From Thermocrispum agreste DSM 44070 (GTDB lineage: Bacteria > Actinomycetota > Actinomycetes > Mycobacteriales > Pseudonocardiaceae), in NCBI RefSeq assembly GCF_000427905.1, contig NZ_ATYX01000005.1, positions 62,001 to 126,000 on the forward strand: a DNA stretch of 64,000 bases. The letters are read 5' to 3'. Numbering within the stretch: the stretch's first letter is position 1; each line of letters starts with the position of its first letter. The position numbers were made by a program, and so were the translations under genes. Under the pieces are notes generated by a model. It was not told the DNA's origin and searched no databases. It worked only from the letters and a program-made list of their open reading frames with translations. Shown in pieces: positions 8,643 through 19,168 of the stretch.

Positions 8643-8870
8643 ATGATTCAGGCCGTCGTGCATTTCGTCTTCGGCGCCGACCGTGCTCGTGCCGTCGACG
8701 GCGAATTGATTCGGGTGGCAGCCAGCGCCCGGCGGGGCGTCCGAACCGGCGCGAAGATCGTTGCGGAACCCACATCGACATCACAACCCGGCGTCGGCGA
8801 GTGCGTCCTGATCACCGATTCCGGCGGCAACACCACCGGAATCATGGTTCTGTCGGGCAGTGACGATTGA
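8643..8870 (+). CDS. Small hypothetical protein (75 aa)
   Basis: The reading frame MIQAVVHFVFGADRARAVDG... has an ATG preceded by AAGGA about 7 nt upstream and G/C-rich third codon positions, which favours a real gene. No signal peptide, membrane helix or cysteine pair is present; there is one Cys. The predicted chain alternates beta-like segments (AVVHFVFG, ECVLITDSGG, GIMVLSG). I do not recognise a family. It is an orphan lying between the WD40 remnant and a membrane protein, in a region showing several signs of decay. Confidence 0.5.
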   Translation: MIQAVVHFVFGADRARAVDGELIRVAASARRGVRTGAKIVAEPTSTSQPGVGECVLITDSGGNTTGIMVLSGSDD

Positions 8871-8972
8871 CCGGTCGCTCGATTTCGGCCCGAGCCGTCG
8901 AGAGGACTCTTCGCGATCATTCCGGCGCTGACTGTCGGCTGATCGTCCTCACCGACCGCGGACGTGGATGAC

Positions 8973-9530
8973 TCAGTTCGTGCCCCACGTCCGGCTCACC
9001 CGATGCCATTCTGCTGCCCACGCGGCATATCGCCGACGGTTGAGCAGCCAATGCCCCAGGCAACAGACGGTCGCCAGCAGCGCGACGAAGCCGAGCCACA
9101 TCCGCGTCGCGTTGAGCGCCGCATTCAGTGCTGCTTCTTCGTCCGTGAGTGGCTGCGGCACCCGTTCCCCCCGGCCGTCCACCCACACCGTCACTGTGAC
9201 GCCCGCCTTCGACCCCGCTGGCACGTGCGCGGTTCCGGTGTGGCGGCCCCCGGCTGCGGTCCACTCCACCGGGGCGCTCACCGGGGCGACCGTCCCCGGA
9301 TGGGCTGGTGGTGCGTCGCTGACCAGCGTCGCGATCGTCGGTCGGCTCTCCGCCCGTTGCCGATCCGCCTGCTCCAGCAGATCCGCGTGCACGGTGGAAC
9401 CGATGACGCCCACGACCGGCAAGGCGCCGAGCGCGGCCGTCACGCAGAAACCCACCACGGCAGCCTCGATGCGGTCCGCCGTGCGCACCAGCCCGTTCCG
9501 GGACCTGAGCAGCCGCAACCACTGGGTCAT
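8973..9530 (-). CDS. Two-helix membrane protein of the actinobacterial Rv-type conserved family
   Basis: This 185-aa protein has two membrane helices, one near residues 25-45 (VVGFCVTAALGALPVVGVIG) and one near 145-165 (WLGFVALLATVCCLGHWLL), flanking an extracytoplasmic domain of about 95 residues. That domain contains WTAAGGRHTGTAHVP and VTVTVWVDGRGERVPQPLT. This topology is typical of a family of uncharacterised actinobacterial membrane proteins. The ATG at 9530 begins MTQWLRLLRSRNGLVRTADR. It is divergent from the eccC remnant. No function can be given. The extracytoplasmic segment suggests a cell-envelope role. Confidence 0.75.
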   Translation of the reverse strand: MTQWLRLLRSRNGLVRTADRIEAAVVGFCVTAALGALPVVGVIGSTVHADLLEQADRQRAESRPTIATLVSDAPPAHPGTVAPVSAPVEWTAAGGRHTGTAHVPAGSKAGVTVTVWVDGRGERVPQPLTDEEAALNAALNATRMWLGFVALLATVCCLGHWLLNRRRYAAWAAEWHRVSRTWGTN

Positions 9531-9726
9531 CCGGGCAGGCCGGTGGCTGGCCTCCTCGCCCATGACTGCAACGGTCGTCCGCCGCAAGGACGACGACGAG
9601 GGCCGCAAGTCCCTGCCGCGGTGGACTTTGGCAGGCCATCCCTGCCCGGGAACCACATGCAAGAGGATCCGGCAGCGCGAAAGCAAGCGATCATGATGGC
9701 TGACCGGTTGCTCGTGTCCGGCGACG

Positions 9727-12700
9727 TTGGAGTTCGTCGTCGTGTCCGGCGACCTGAGCCAGATCCGGGTGCAGGTCCGCAAGAGCGCCGAGAAGCAGCG
9801 GGAATCGCTTGCCTGGCGGCACCCGGACCCGAACGGGCTGTGGTCGGTGGCCATGTCCGGGCGGCTGTGGGAACGGCGCGCGGCACACGGCGACTTCGCC
9901 GAGGTCCGCATCGGCACCGGCACCCAGCGGCTGGCCCTGCAGATCTCGCCGGTCAGCTCCAAGCCGATCTCCGACCTCGAACCGCTCTCCGCGCGGGCGC
10001 TGCGGAGGTTCATCAACGCGCACAGCACGGTGGCGAACCTGCCGACGTCGCTGTTTCTGCGCGGCTTCTCCACCGTGAAGTTCAGCGGTGACATCTCCGT
10101 CGTCCGCGCCATGACCAGGGCGATGCTGGCCCAGCTCGCGACGTTCCACTCGCCGGAGGACCTGCGCATCGCGGTGTGCGCCAGCCAGGACAGGGCCGAG
10201 CTGTGGGACTGGGTGAAGTGGCTGCCGCACTCCCAGCACCCGGTCGAGCAGGACGGTGCAGGCACCGTCCGGCTGCTGGCCGACGGGGTCGACGCGCCCA
10301 CCGAGCTGCTGGACGCAGAACTGAGCGATCGCGGCCGGTTCGAGGCAGCGGCCTCCCCCAGCGCGGACGAGCCCTACGTGGTGATCGTGCTGGACGGCGT
10401 GGAGGTGTCGGCCGAGTCCCGGCTGGCGGGCACGGGGTACCGCAACACTGCGGTGCTCGACCTGGACGACTCGGTGCCCGGGATTGGCCGCGCCACCCTG
10501 CGGCTGGACGTCACCGAGGAGAAGGTCGAGATGGTCCGCACCGACCGCACCGGCCAGGAGAGCCGCACCCCGATGTGCGTGCCGGACCAGCTCAGCATTC
10601 CCAAGGCCACCGCGCTGGCCCGCACGATCGCGCCGTACCGGCTGGGCGGGACGACCGACGTCTCCGAACCGATGGTGGCCAACTTCGAACTGCCCCAGCT
10701 GCTCGGCATCGACGATCTGGAGACGTGGGATCCGGCGCAGACCCAGCAGGCCCGCGCGGGCCTGACCAGGAACCGGTTCCGCATCCCGATCGGCATCACC
10801 GAAAGCGGCACACCGATCGAACTGGACATCAAGGAGTCCGCGCAGGGGGGCATGGGCCCGCACGGGCTGCTCATCGGCGCCACCGGATCCGGCAAGTCCG
10901 AGCTGCTGCGCACGCTGGTGCTCGGGCTGTCCATGACGCACTCGTCGGAGATCCTCAACTTCGTCCTGGTCGACTTCAAAGGTGGCGCGACCTTCCTCGG
11001 CCTGGAGGATCTGCCGCACGTCTCGGCGGTGATCACCAACCTCGCCGAGGAGGCCACGCTGGTCACCCGCATGCAGGACGCACTGCAGGGCGAGTTGCAG
11101 CGCCGCCAGGAGTTCCTGCGCGCCACCGGCTACAGCTCGTTGCTGGAGTACGAGAAGGCGCGGCTGTCCGGCACCCCGCTCGACCCGATGCCCACGCTGT
11201 TCGTCATCGTCGACGAGTTCAGTGAGCTGCTGACGTCGCACCCGGAGTTCAGCGAGCTGTTCGTGATGATCGGCAGGCTCGGCCGGTCGCTCGGCGTGCA
11301 TCTGCTGCTGGCCAGCCAGCGCATCGAGGACGGCAAGATGCACAAACTGGAGAGCCATCTGTCCTACCGCATCGGCCTGCGCACGTTCTCGGCCATGGAG
11401 TCCCGGTCGGTGATCGGCGTCCCGGACGCCTACCAGCTGCCCAACGCGCCCGGCAACGGCTACCTGCGCAGCGACGTGGCGACGTTGATCAGGTTCAAGG
11501 CCGCCGACGTCTCGGGGCCCTACCGCAGGCGGACTCGTAAGCAGCGGCGGGAGGAGGTGCGGCAACAGGTCGTGCCGTTCAACGTGGGGCGGGTGGCCCT
11601 TCCCCAGGCGCCGGCACCATCTGCACCCGCCACCCCGGACGAGGGAGAGGAAACCGGCGAGTCGGTGCTCACCGTGGCCGCGGAGAAACTGGTGGGCGTC
11701 GGCCCGCCCGCGCATCAGGTCTGGTTGCCGCCGCTGGCCGACCCGCCGACGCTGGACCAGCTTCTGCCCCCGCTGGTCAGCGATCCGGACCCGGCTTGCA
11801 GGCGATGGACTGGCAGGGCCTCGGCAGGTTGCGCGTCCCGGTGGGCGTGGTGGACAAGCCGTTCGAGCAGAGCCGCGACCTGTATGTGGTGGACCTGTCC
11901 GGGCCGGGCGGGCACGTCGGCATCGCCGGGGCGCCCCAGTCCGGCAAGAGCAACCTGCTGCGCACCCTGATCTGCTCCATCGCGCTGACCCACACGCCGA
12001 AGGAGGTCCGGTTCTACTGCCTGGACTTCGGTGGTGGGACGCTCGGCCCGCTGGAGAAGCTTCCGCACGTCGGCGGGGTCGCCACCCGGATGCAGGAGGA
12101 GCGGGTGGCCCGCACCGTCGCGGAAGTGCAGTCGCTGCTCGCCGACCGGGAACGCCGGTTCGCCGAACACGACGTGCAGAGCATGAACGAGTACCGGGAG
12201 CGGCGGGCCAGGGGGCGAGTTCGCCGACGACCCGCACGGCGACGTGTTCCTGGTGGTGGACGGCTGGGGCGCGCTGCGCTCCGAGTTCGAGCAGTTCGAC
12301 GTGTCGTTGCGGTAGCTGGCCGCCCGCAGCCTGTCGTTCGGCGTGCACCTGGTGGTGACCACCAACCGGTGGTCCGACGTGCACAGCGCACTGCGTGACC
12401 AGTTCGGCACCCGGCTGGAACTGCGGCTCGGCGACAAGATCGACTCGATGATCAACATGCGCAAGGCGGGCGAGATCCCGCAGATCCCCGGTCGGGGCAT
12501 GACGCCGGACCTGAAGCATTTCCTGTCCGGTGTGCCGCGCATCGACGGACGGTGCACCGATCAGGGCCTGGCCGAGGCGACCCGCGAGCTGACCGAGGCG
12601 GTCGCGGAATCCTGGCGTGCGGACCGGGCTCCCGCAGTGCGGATGCTGCCCACCGTGCTGCCCACCGTGCTGCCCGCCGAGCAGCTGCCGCCGCCCACGA

Positions 12701-13401
12701 TGCCGGGGCCGAGGATCCCGCTCGGCCTCGGCGAGCTCGACCTGCAGCCGGTCTGGCACGACTTCGGCACCAAACCGCACCTGACCATCGTCGGCGACAG
12801 CGGCAGCGGCAAGACGGCGGCGCTGCGGCTGATCATCAGGTCCATCGTGGCGGCGTGCTCGCCCGAGCAGGCGCAGATCCTGCTGGTCGACCCCCGGCGC
12901 GGGTTGATCGACGTCGTCCCCGAGGCGTACCGCCGCGGTGTCGCGGTGTCCGCCCCGGCCGCCGAGGATCAGGTCGCGGAGCTGACCGGCGAGCTCAGAC
13001 GCCGCGTGCCCGGCTCCGACATCAGCCCCGCCCGGCTGCGCAAACGGGACTGGTGGAGCGGACCGGAGATGTTCGTCGTGATCGACGACTACGACCTGCT
13101 GCTCGGTCACGCCAGCGGGCCGTTCGGGGCGATGATCGAGCTCATCCCGCAGGCGAGCGACATCGGCTTCCACATGGTGATGGCGCGGGCCGCGGCCGGA
13201 TCGAGCCGCACCACGATGGAACCGGTCACCCGGCGGCTGCAGGAGTCCAACACGCCGGAGCTGGCGCTGTCCATGCCGCCCAACGAGATGCCCCTGCTCA
13301 ACGGCCAGCGCGGCAAGCAGCTCCCGCCGGGCCGCGCCGTGCTGGTCACCCGGCGGGGCGGAGTCGGACTGCAGATCGGATGGACGGAGGAACCGGCGTG
13401 A
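9727..13401 (+). pseudogene. eccC: Type VII secretion ATPase EccC, disrupted by N-terminal loss, two frameshifts and a nonsense codon
   Basis: Three FtsK/SpoIIIE-type ATPase modules are recognisable: Walker A GATGSGKSELL with VLVDFKGGATF and LFVIVDEFSELL in module 1, GAPQSGKSNLL in module 2 and GDSGSGKTAALRL in module 3. EccC is the hexameric motor of ESX/type VII secretion. The usual N-terminal region with two membrane helices is absent: homology begins at LSQIRVQVRKSAEKQRES. Frame is lost at about 11791-11795 (one G fewer than expected in CCGGC) and again at 12211-12215 (one extra G in a run of five). A TAG at 12313-12315 replaces an expected CAG in VSLRQLAARSLSFGVH. Intact EccC is not possible from this sequence. 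The last frame ends in a GTGA overlap with mycP. Confidence 0.9.
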
Positions 13402-14564
13402 GCAGAAGGCTGCGCGGCTGCGCGGCCGCGGCGGCACTGGGGATGGCGCTGACCCAGGCGCCATTGCCCGCGTTCGCGCAGGACGGCGGCGTGGTCGGTC
13501 AGTGCACGCCGCCGTCGGTGATCCCGATCAAGCAGAAGTCGTGGGCGCAGCAACGGATGGCGCCCGAGCGTGTGTGGCATTTGACCAAGGGCCGCGGGAT
13601 CGTCGTGGGCGTCGTCGACACCGGCGTCAGCGGCAAGGCCCCTACCCTCCGCGGAGCGGTGTTGCCCGGCATCAGCCTGCTCCCCGGCAGCGCGGTGAAG
13701 ACCGGTGACGGTGACTGCTTCGGCAGCGGGACGTTCATCGCGGCACTGATCGCGGCGCGCCCCGACCCGGACCCACACGTGCCGTTCGCCGGCCTGGCCC
13801 CGGAAGCGACGATCTTCCCGGTACGGGTGGACGACGACCCGCCCAAGATCCAGAACCACACAGCGCTCGCCGAGGCCATCGCGGTGGGCATCAAGGAAGC
13901 CACGGACGCAGGTGCCAAGGTCATCGCGGTCGGCCTGGTGGCCACCGTGGGCATTCCGGCGCTGCGGGCGGCGGTGGACTACGCGTACGACCACGACGTG
14001 CTCGTCGTGGCGTCAGCGGCGACACCGAAACCGGGTCAGCTCGCCTTCCCGGCGCGGCTGCCCGGCGTGGTGGCGGTGGCACCGATCGGTGAAGACGGGC
14101 CGTCGAACGCCGCCCTGGGCGCCGAACCCACGCTGGCCGCCCCCGCGGTGAACCTCATCGGGGTGGGACCGGAGGGCAAGGGACATCGGGTGGCCTCCTC
14201 GCCTCAGCTGGCCGTCGGCTACGTCGCCGGAGTGGCCGCGCTCGTCCGGGCACATCACCCTGAGCTGCCCGCCGAGGACGTCGACCGGCGGCTGCGGATC
14301 TCCGCCGACCACCCGTCGACGGCACTGCCGCACGACAGCCTCGGCTACGGCGTGGTGAACCCGTATGCGGCGGTGACCATCGTGCCCGACCGTGACCCGG
14401 CGACAGCGGCACCGCCGGAAGACGTCGACCTGGGCATACCTCCGGAGGAGGACCCTACGCCGACGCACCGCGCCCTGTGGTGGACGGGGGGCGTCAGAGC
14501 GGTGGCGCTGTTGGTGGCCGGCCCGACCATTGCCGTGGCGGCCCGCAAGCGCCGAGCGAAATGA
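13398..14564 (+). CDS. mycP: Mycosin-like subtilase (MycP family), catalytically inactive by sequence
   Basis: The gene starts at GTG 13398-13400, overlapping the eccC stop. The 388-aa product has a signal peptide (residues 1-28, ending AFA-QDG), a subtilase domain and a C-terminal membrane helix (VRAVALLVAGPTIAVAA) with a basic tail: the architecture of mycosins, which stabilise and process for the ESX membrane complex. The catalytic Asp is kept (D74, VVDTGVSG). The histidine motif xHGTxxA reads FGSGTFIAA (Ser at 110), and the GTSxAxP serine motif reads SPQLAVG (Gln at 270). Two of the three triad residues are therefore gone, although the frame is intact. It may keep a structural role or be decaying alongside eccC. 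Confidence 0.88.
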   Translation: MSRRLRGCAAAAALGMALTQAPLPAFAQDGGVVGQCTPPSVIPIKQKSWAQQRMAPERVWHLTKGRGIVVGVVDTGVSGKAPTLRGAVLPGISLLPGSAVKTGDGDCFGSGTFIAALIAARPDPDPHVPFAGLAPEATIFPVRVDDDPPKIQNHTALAEAIAVGIKEATDAGAKVIAVGLVATVGIPALRAAVDYAYDHDVLVVASAATPKPGQLAFPARLPGVVAVAPIGEDGPSNAALGAEPTLAAPAVNLIGVGPEGKGHRVASSPQLAVGYVAGVAALVRAHHPELPAEDVDRRLRISADHPSTALPHDSLGYGVVNPYAAVTIVPDRDPATAAPPEDVDLGIPPEEDPTPTHRALWWTGGVRAVALLVAGPTIAVAARKRRAK

Positions 14565-14733
14565 GCACGACGACGCAAAGCGCGCTGCGCGTTGCCTCGG
14601 TAGGCGCGCGCTGGACGCGCAGGCAGTCCCGGTGCCCGGCGGGGAGCTGATCGCCGCTGCACGGCTTCGTCGTTCCGTTCGACGCGGTGCCAGTGGATTC
14701 AGGCCGACCACCGAACCGTGTCGAGGAAGAACG

Positions 14734-15100
14734 GTGAATCGGCACAACTTGAACTGCACGAAGCTGTCGTTGCGGAAGCAAGATTGCCCTGCTGGCCGCG
14801 GCAGTCGTGGTGGGAGGTGCAGCCGTCGCGGGGGCCGCACAGGCGAGCCAGCCGCTCTGCCGCCCGGTCCTGCGAAGCCGCACATCGTGGGCGAAACGCC
14901 GGTGCCGGACGGCGTGTTCCCGTTCGTGATGAGCCTGCAGTACGAGGACGAGAACGGTCGCGGCCGACACTTCTGCGGTGGCACCTTGATCCACCCCTGG
15001 GCGGTGCTGACCGCCGCGCACTGCGTGCGGCCGATCGGCCGGCACCGGATGGCTTCCGCCGGGCCCGGCGGAAGCCATCCAGCGGCCACCCCGAGCAGAT
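14734..15100 (+). pseudogene. Truncated trypsin-like serine protease
   Basis: A GTG (14734) with GAGGA upstream opens a frame that further on encodes IVGETPVPDGVFPFVMSLQ and CGGTLIHPWAVLTAAHCV, the N-terminus of a chymotrypsin-fold (S1) protease including the active-site His. Between them the natural signal peptide KIALLAAAVVVGGAAVAGAA appears only in another frame. A +1 shift near 14779 and a compensating shift near 14858 therefore scramble the secretion signal. Homology stops at about 15040, where a 34-bp palindrome begins. The Asp and Ser regions of the triad are absent. The remnant is non-functional as a secreted protease. Confidence 0.65.
15047..15080. repeat. 34-bp perfect palindrome
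   Basis: Arms GGATGGCTTCCGCC (15047-15060) and its exact complement (15067-15080) flank a self-complementary GGGCCC centre. It lies at the break of the trypsin remnant, 70 bp beyond the stop of the minus-strand mannosyltransferase gene, so it could act as its terminator although no T-run follows. A fold-back rearrangement is an alternative. Confidence 0.8.
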
Positions 15101-15150
15101 GCGTGACCGCTACCGCGCGCTCGCTCCCGCCGCGACTGCCGTCGCCGGGG

Positions 15151-15927
15151 TCAGCGGGCCTGGCGGCCTGCCCGGCCGGTCAGCTTCTTCAGCAGGCCCA
15201 CCAGCTGCGCCACGCGGTGCCGCAGACCCCACCGGCCGACTTGCAGGACCGCCTCCAGCACGATCGCGCCGCTCATCTTCGACTTGCCGTGCTCGCGCTC
15301 GGTGAACGTGATCGGTACCTCGGTCACGGTGAAGCCGCCGCGGATGGTGCGCCAGGTCAGGTCGATCTGGAAGCAGTAGCCCTGCGACGCGACGTCGTCG
15401 AGTTCCAGCTTCTCCAGCACCGAACGCCGGTAGGCCCGGAATCCGGCGGTGATGTCCCTGGTCGGCACGCCGAGGGCGGTCCGCGAGTACACGCCCGCCA
15501 TCCGGGACAGCAGTTCCCGGTGCTTGGGCCAGTTGACCACCTTGCCGCCCGGCACGTAGCGCGAACCGATCACCAGGTCCGCGCTCCGCTCGTCCAGCGC
15601 CGCGAGCAGCCGCGGCAGGTCTTCCGGCGCGTGTGAGCCGTCGGCGTCCATCTCCACCAGGACGTCGTAGTCGCGGTCCATCCCCCAGCGGAATCCCGCT
15701 ATGTAGGCGGGGCCCAGCCCCGCCTTGTGCGTGCGGTGCAGCACGTGCACGCGCTCGTCGGCGGCGGCCAGCCGGTCGGCGAGCTCACCGGTGCCGTCCG
15801 GGCTGGCGTCGTCGACCACCAGCGCATGCACCTCGGGCAGCGCCCGGTGCAGCCGGCGCAGCAGCGGCTCGACGTTCTCCCGCTCGTTGTAGGTCGGGAT
15901 CACCACGAGCACGCGGTGATCAGTCAT
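15151..15927 (-). CDS. ppm1: Polyprenol monophosphomannose synthase
   Basis: This 258-aa GT2 (GT-A) glycosyltransferase has [12 protein letters not shown] at the N-terminus, [12 protein letters not shown] and the metal-binding region [14 protein letters not shown], with a C-terminal [17 protein letters not shown]. It transfers mannose from GDP-mannose to polyprenyl phosphate, the donor for lipoglycan and protein O-mannosylation at the membrane. The ATG (15927) overlaps the stop of lnt as ATGA. In Mycobacterium tuberculosis the two activities are fused in one protein; here, as in other actinobacteria, they are separate and adjacent. The assignment as polyprenol-mannose rather than dolichol-glucose synthase rests on this neighbour. 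Confidence 0.93.
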   Translation of the reverse strand: MTDHRVLVVIPTYNERENVEPLLRRLHRALPEVHALVVDDASPDGTGELADRLAAADERVHVLHRTHKAGLGPAYIAGFRWGMDRDYDVLVEMDADGSHAPEDLPRLLAALDERSADLVIGSRYVPGGKVVNWPKHRELLSRMAGVYSRTALGVPTRDITAGFRAYRRSVLEKLELDDVASQGYCFQIDLTWRTIRGGFTVTEVPITFTEREHGKSKMSGAIVLEAVLQVGRWGLRHRVAQLVGLLKKLTGRAGRQAR

Positions 15928-17504
15928 GCGGCCCTCCTCCGGTCACGGATTCGCCACCCTACCGAAACCGCTGCCATGGCCAGGGCGGCGACTCCCGCGG
16001 CGACGATCACCCGTTCCGGCCACGGGCCGACGACACTCGCCACGGTCGTGGTGTCCCGTAGCGGCAACGTTCCGACGAGGATCTCGGAGGTGAACAGGCC
16101 GGAGGAGCGGACGACGGACCCGTCGGGCCGGACGATCGCGCTCACCCCGCTGGTCGCGGCGACCACGGTGGCCCGGCCGTGCTCCACCGCCCGCAGCCTG
16201 GACATGGCCAGCTGCTGGTAGGTCATCTCCCCCGGCCCGTACCAGGCGTTGTTCGTGGGCACGACCAGCAGCTGCGCGCCCCGCTCCACGGTTTGCCGCC
16301 CGACGTAGTCGTAGGCGACCTCGTAGCAGATCTGCAGGCCCACCCGGATGCCGCCCGGGGTGAGCACGCCCGGCTCGGTCCCCCACCGCATGTCCCTGGT
16401 CCTGCCCAGGAACGGCGTGAACCACGCAGCGACCGGCCGCCACGGCACGTACTCGGCGAACGGTACGAGTTCTTGCTTGACGTAGTGCGAGCCTGCGCCG
16501 CGACCGGGCTCCCAGACGAACACCGAGTTCTCGCTCAGCCCGTCCGGGCGGGTGTAGAGCGCACCGATCAGGGTCGGTGCATCGAAACGGTCGACCAGGC
16601 GGTCCAGCTCCGGATCCTGGTTGCCCAGGTCGGTCGCCGTCTCCGGCCACACCACCAGGTCGGGCTCGGGGATGCCGCCGGCGGCGATCTCGCCGGCCAG
16701 CCGCTCGCTGGTGGCCAGGTGGTTCGCCCGGATCCGGTCGCGTGCACCCAGCAGGCCGAGGCCGATGTCGGGGGCGTTGCCTTGCACCACCGCGACGGTG
16801 ACCTCGCCGCGGGTCGGCTCGACGCCGACGGTCGGCCACACCGCCAGCCCGGCAAGAACCGGCACCACGGCACACGCCACGGCCGGGATCACGCGCACTT
16901 CCCGGCGGCCGATGCGCAGCAGCACCCGGGCCAGGCCGAAGCCGCACAGCGTCACGGCGAAGCTGACCAGCGGTGCGCCGCCGATCGAGGCCAGCGAGGT
17001 GAAGGGGCCCGACGGATGGCCGAACGCCACCCGCCCCCACGGGAACCCGTTGAGCGGGAAGGACGACCGGAGCGTCTCCTGTCCCACCCACAGCGCGGCC
17101 ATCCACACCGGCGCGGCAGGCAGTCGCTGCACCACCGTGGCGCACGCACAAGCCAGGGCGACGTAGAGACCTTCCACGAACGACAACGCCAGCCACGGCG
17201 CGGACCCGAAGTCGGCACCCAGGAAGTCCTCGATCCACACCAGGTGCCAGAGGAAGAACGTCACCGCGAACAGCAGGCCGTAGCCGAAGCCGGCGCGGAA
17301 GCGCCGCCCGTACAGCACGACGCCGAGGCCGGCGAACGCCACGGGTGCCAGAAACCACAGCTCCCGCGGCGGGAAACTCAGCTGCAGCACCACGCCGGAC
17401 GCGACGGCCAGCGCCATCCGTCCCGGCACCCCGGTCAGCACGCCGCGCCAGCTTCTCTGGACGCGCCCCGCGACGTCGACGTCCTCTGACGCGGTCACAG
17501 TCAC
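15924..17504 (-). CDS. lnt: Apolipoprotein N-acyltransferase
   Basis: This 526-aa membrane enzyme has six to eight N-terminal helices followed by a nitrilase-like CN-hydrolase domain. The catalytic Glu ([10 protein letters not shown]), Lys ([13 protein letters not shown]) and Cys ([13 protein letters not shown]) are all present. It adds the third acyl chain to the N-terminal cysteine of lipoproteins. The GTG at 17504 is the only plausible start after the intergenic region ([14 protein letters not shown]). It is the first gene of a two-gene operon with ppm1 and is convergent with nothing downstream except the palindrome. The GerMN lipoprotein at 40.2 kb in this window is one type of substrate expected in the cell. 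Confidence 0.93.
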   Translation of the reverse strand: MTVTASEDVDVAGRVQRSWRGVLTGVPGRMALAVASGVVLQLSFPPRELWFLAPVAFAGLGVVLYGRRFRAGFGYGLLFAVTFFLWHLVWIEDFLGADFGSAPWLALSFVEGLYVALACACATVVQRLPAAPVWMAALWVGQETLRSSFPLNGFPWGRVAFGHPSGPFTSLASIGGAPLVSFAVTLCGFGLARVLLRIGRREVRVIPAVACAVVPVLAGLAVWPTVGVEPTRGEVTVAVVQGNAPDIGLGLLGARDRIRANHLATSERLAGEIAAGGIPEPDLVVWPETATDLGNQDPELDRLVDRFDAPTLIGALYTRPDGLSENSVFVWEPGRGAGSHYVKQELVPFAEYVPWRPVAAWFTPFLGRTRDMRWGTEPGVLTPGGIRVGLQICYEVAYDYVGRQTVERGAQLLVVPTNNAWYGPGEMTYQQLAMSRLRAVEHGRATVVAATSGVSAIVRPDGSVVRSSGLFTSEILVGTLPLRDTTTVASVVGPWPERVIVAAGVAALAMAAVSVGWRIRDRRRAA

Positions 17505-17551
17505 AACCCGAAGCCTATGACTCCACCCGGTGTAGCCGGTGTCAGGTGTCG

Positions 17552-19168
17552 TCAGGCGGCGTAGATCGTGACCCCGCGCCGGACGGTGCGCAGGCAGGAC
17601 GGCAACGGCGTGCCGGGTTCGAGCACCGGCAGGCCCGGCACCCGGGAACGCGGGTCGGTCGACCACCGCTGCACCCGCGGGTCCGGGGCCGCGACGACCA
17701 GCTCGCCGGCCTCCCACACCGCGTAAGTGGCCGGCGCGCCGGGCACGAGGGTCCCCGAGATGCCGTCGTCGACGCCTGCTGCGCGGTAGCCGGCCTTGGT
17801 GTGGGCGGTGAACGCCGCACGCGGTGAGATGCCCGATCCTTCGGTGCGGTGATGCACGGCCGCCCGGACCGACCGCCACGGATCCACCGGGGTGACCGGG
17901 GAATCCGACCCGCCGGCCAGCAGCACTCCGGTGGCGGCGAGCATGCTGAACGGGTTGAGCGTTGCTGCTCGCTCCTTGCCCAAGCGCTGGGCGTACATGC
18001 CGTCCGGCCCACCCCACAGCTCGTCGAACAGCGGCTGCACGGACGCGGTGACGTTCCACCTGGCCAGCGCTTCCGCTTCCGGCCTGCCGATCATCTCGAC
18101 GTGTTCGAGCCGGTGCATGCCCGCGGCCAGGGCCGCAGCGCCGACCTCGGCCTCGGCGCGGGTGAAGCCTTCGATCACCACGTCGAGTGCCCCGTCGCCG
18201 ATGACGTGGAACCCCGCTTGCAGACCGGCTCGCGTGCACGCGACCACGTGCTCGGCGACGTCGTCGGCGTCGAGGTACAAGCGGCCGTTGTGGTCCGGTT
18301 CGTCCTGGTAGGGCGCTCGCAGCCGCGCGGTGTGCGAGCCAAGGGCTCCGTCCACGAACAGGTCTCCGGCGAGACCTCGGATCCCGAGACGTTTGGCGCG
18401 GTCGATCACCGCGTCGTCGGCCAGTTCACCCCAATACGCGATCACCTCCGGGGTGCCCGGCCCGGCCTTGTCCAAGAGTGCCGCCACGTCCTCCCAACCG
18501 GACAGATCCGGGCCCGCGCACTCGTGCACGCAGACCACGCCACGGGCGGCGGCCGCGGTCAGGAAGGCGTGCTGGGCGGCATCGCGTTGCTGCGGCGTCA
18601 CGGCCGAACGGACAGCCGCCCGCAACACGTGATGGGCCTCGGCGCGAACCGGCCCCTCCGCTGACCAGCCGTCGGCCTCACGCGCGTGCGGAGCGAGTTC
18701 CACCAGTGCGGTGGAGACCAACGCGGAGTGGACGTCGATGCGGGTGAGGTAGGCAGGACGACCACCGACGGCGTCGTCGATCTCGGCCCGGCTCGGCAGG
18801 CGGGCATCCGGCCACGCCGATTCGTCCCATCCGTGCGCGACGAGCACTCCTTCCGGCGGGGTCCGCTCGGCCGCCTTCCGCAGCAGCGCCAGGACGTCCT
18901 GCGCCCCGCGGGCGCCGGTCAGGTCGGCACCGGCCTGGTGCAGGCCTGACGCCGTGGCGTGCACGTGGGCGTCGACGAAACCGGGTGTCACGAACGCGCC
19001 GTCCAGCGGGACTTCTTCGGCATCCGGGTGCAGGGCTCGCCCCGGCCCGTCCTGCCCCACCCAGACGATCGTGTCGCCGGTGATCGCCATGGCGGTCGCG
19101 TCCGGGGCGGCGGGGCTGTAGATCCGGCCGCCGGTGAGCAATGTCGTCGCTGCCTTGGTTGATGCCAC
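17552..19168 (-). CDS. YtcJ-like metal-dependent amidohydrolase
   Basis: This 538-aa protein is of the amidohydrolase superfamily, YtcJ/ExoI branch. It shows the N-terminal beta-sandwich motif GGRIYSPA, the metal ligands HVH in PGFVDAHVHATASG, a DLFVDGALGSHTA segment, HVIGDGALD and MHRLEHVEM histidines, and the late Asp in LAGGSDSPVTPVDPW. The length matches the family. The start is GTG 19168. Members hydrolyse amide or formamide bonds of varied substrates and the precise one cannot be read from sequence. It is divergent from kamA, sharing a 120-bp intergenic region; no link in function is evident. Confidence 0.88.
   Translation of the reverse strand: MASTKAATTLLTGGRIYSPAAPDATAMAITGDTIVWVGQDGPGRALHPDAEEVPLDGAFVTPGFVDAHVHATASGLHQAGADLTGARGAQDVLALLRKAAERTPPEGVLVAHGWDESAWPDARLPSRAEIDDAVGGRPAYLTRIDVHSALVSTALVELAPHAREADGWSAEGPVRAEAHHVLRAAVRSAVTPQQRDAAQHAFLTAAAARGVVCVHECAGPDLSGWEDVAALLDKAGPGTPEVIAYWGELADDAVIDRAKRLGIRGLAGDLFVDGALGSHTARLRAPYQDEPDHNGRLYLDADDVAEHVVACTRAGLQAGFHVIGDGALDVVIEGFTRAEAEVGAAALAAGMHRLEHVEMIGRPEAEALARWNVTASVQPLFDELWGGPDGMYAQRLGKERAATLNPFSMLAATGVLLAGGSDSPVTPVDPWRSVRAAVHHRTEGSGISPRAAFTAHTKAGYRAAGVDDGISGTLVPGAPATYAVWEAGELVVAAPDPRVQRWSTDPRSRVPGLPVLEPGTPLPSCLRTVRRGVTIYAA

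Noticed and set aside
8406-8663. An 85-aa minus-strand gene
   Set aside because: No RBS, weak codon bias, no similarity, and it overlaps the start of a better small gene at 8643.
9691-13464. A 1257-codon open frame on the minus strand opposite eccC
   Set aside because: It is an antisense shadow of high-G+C coding DNA. Its product is Arg/Gly/His-rich without domains, while the plus strand carries clear FtsK/SpoIIIE motifs.
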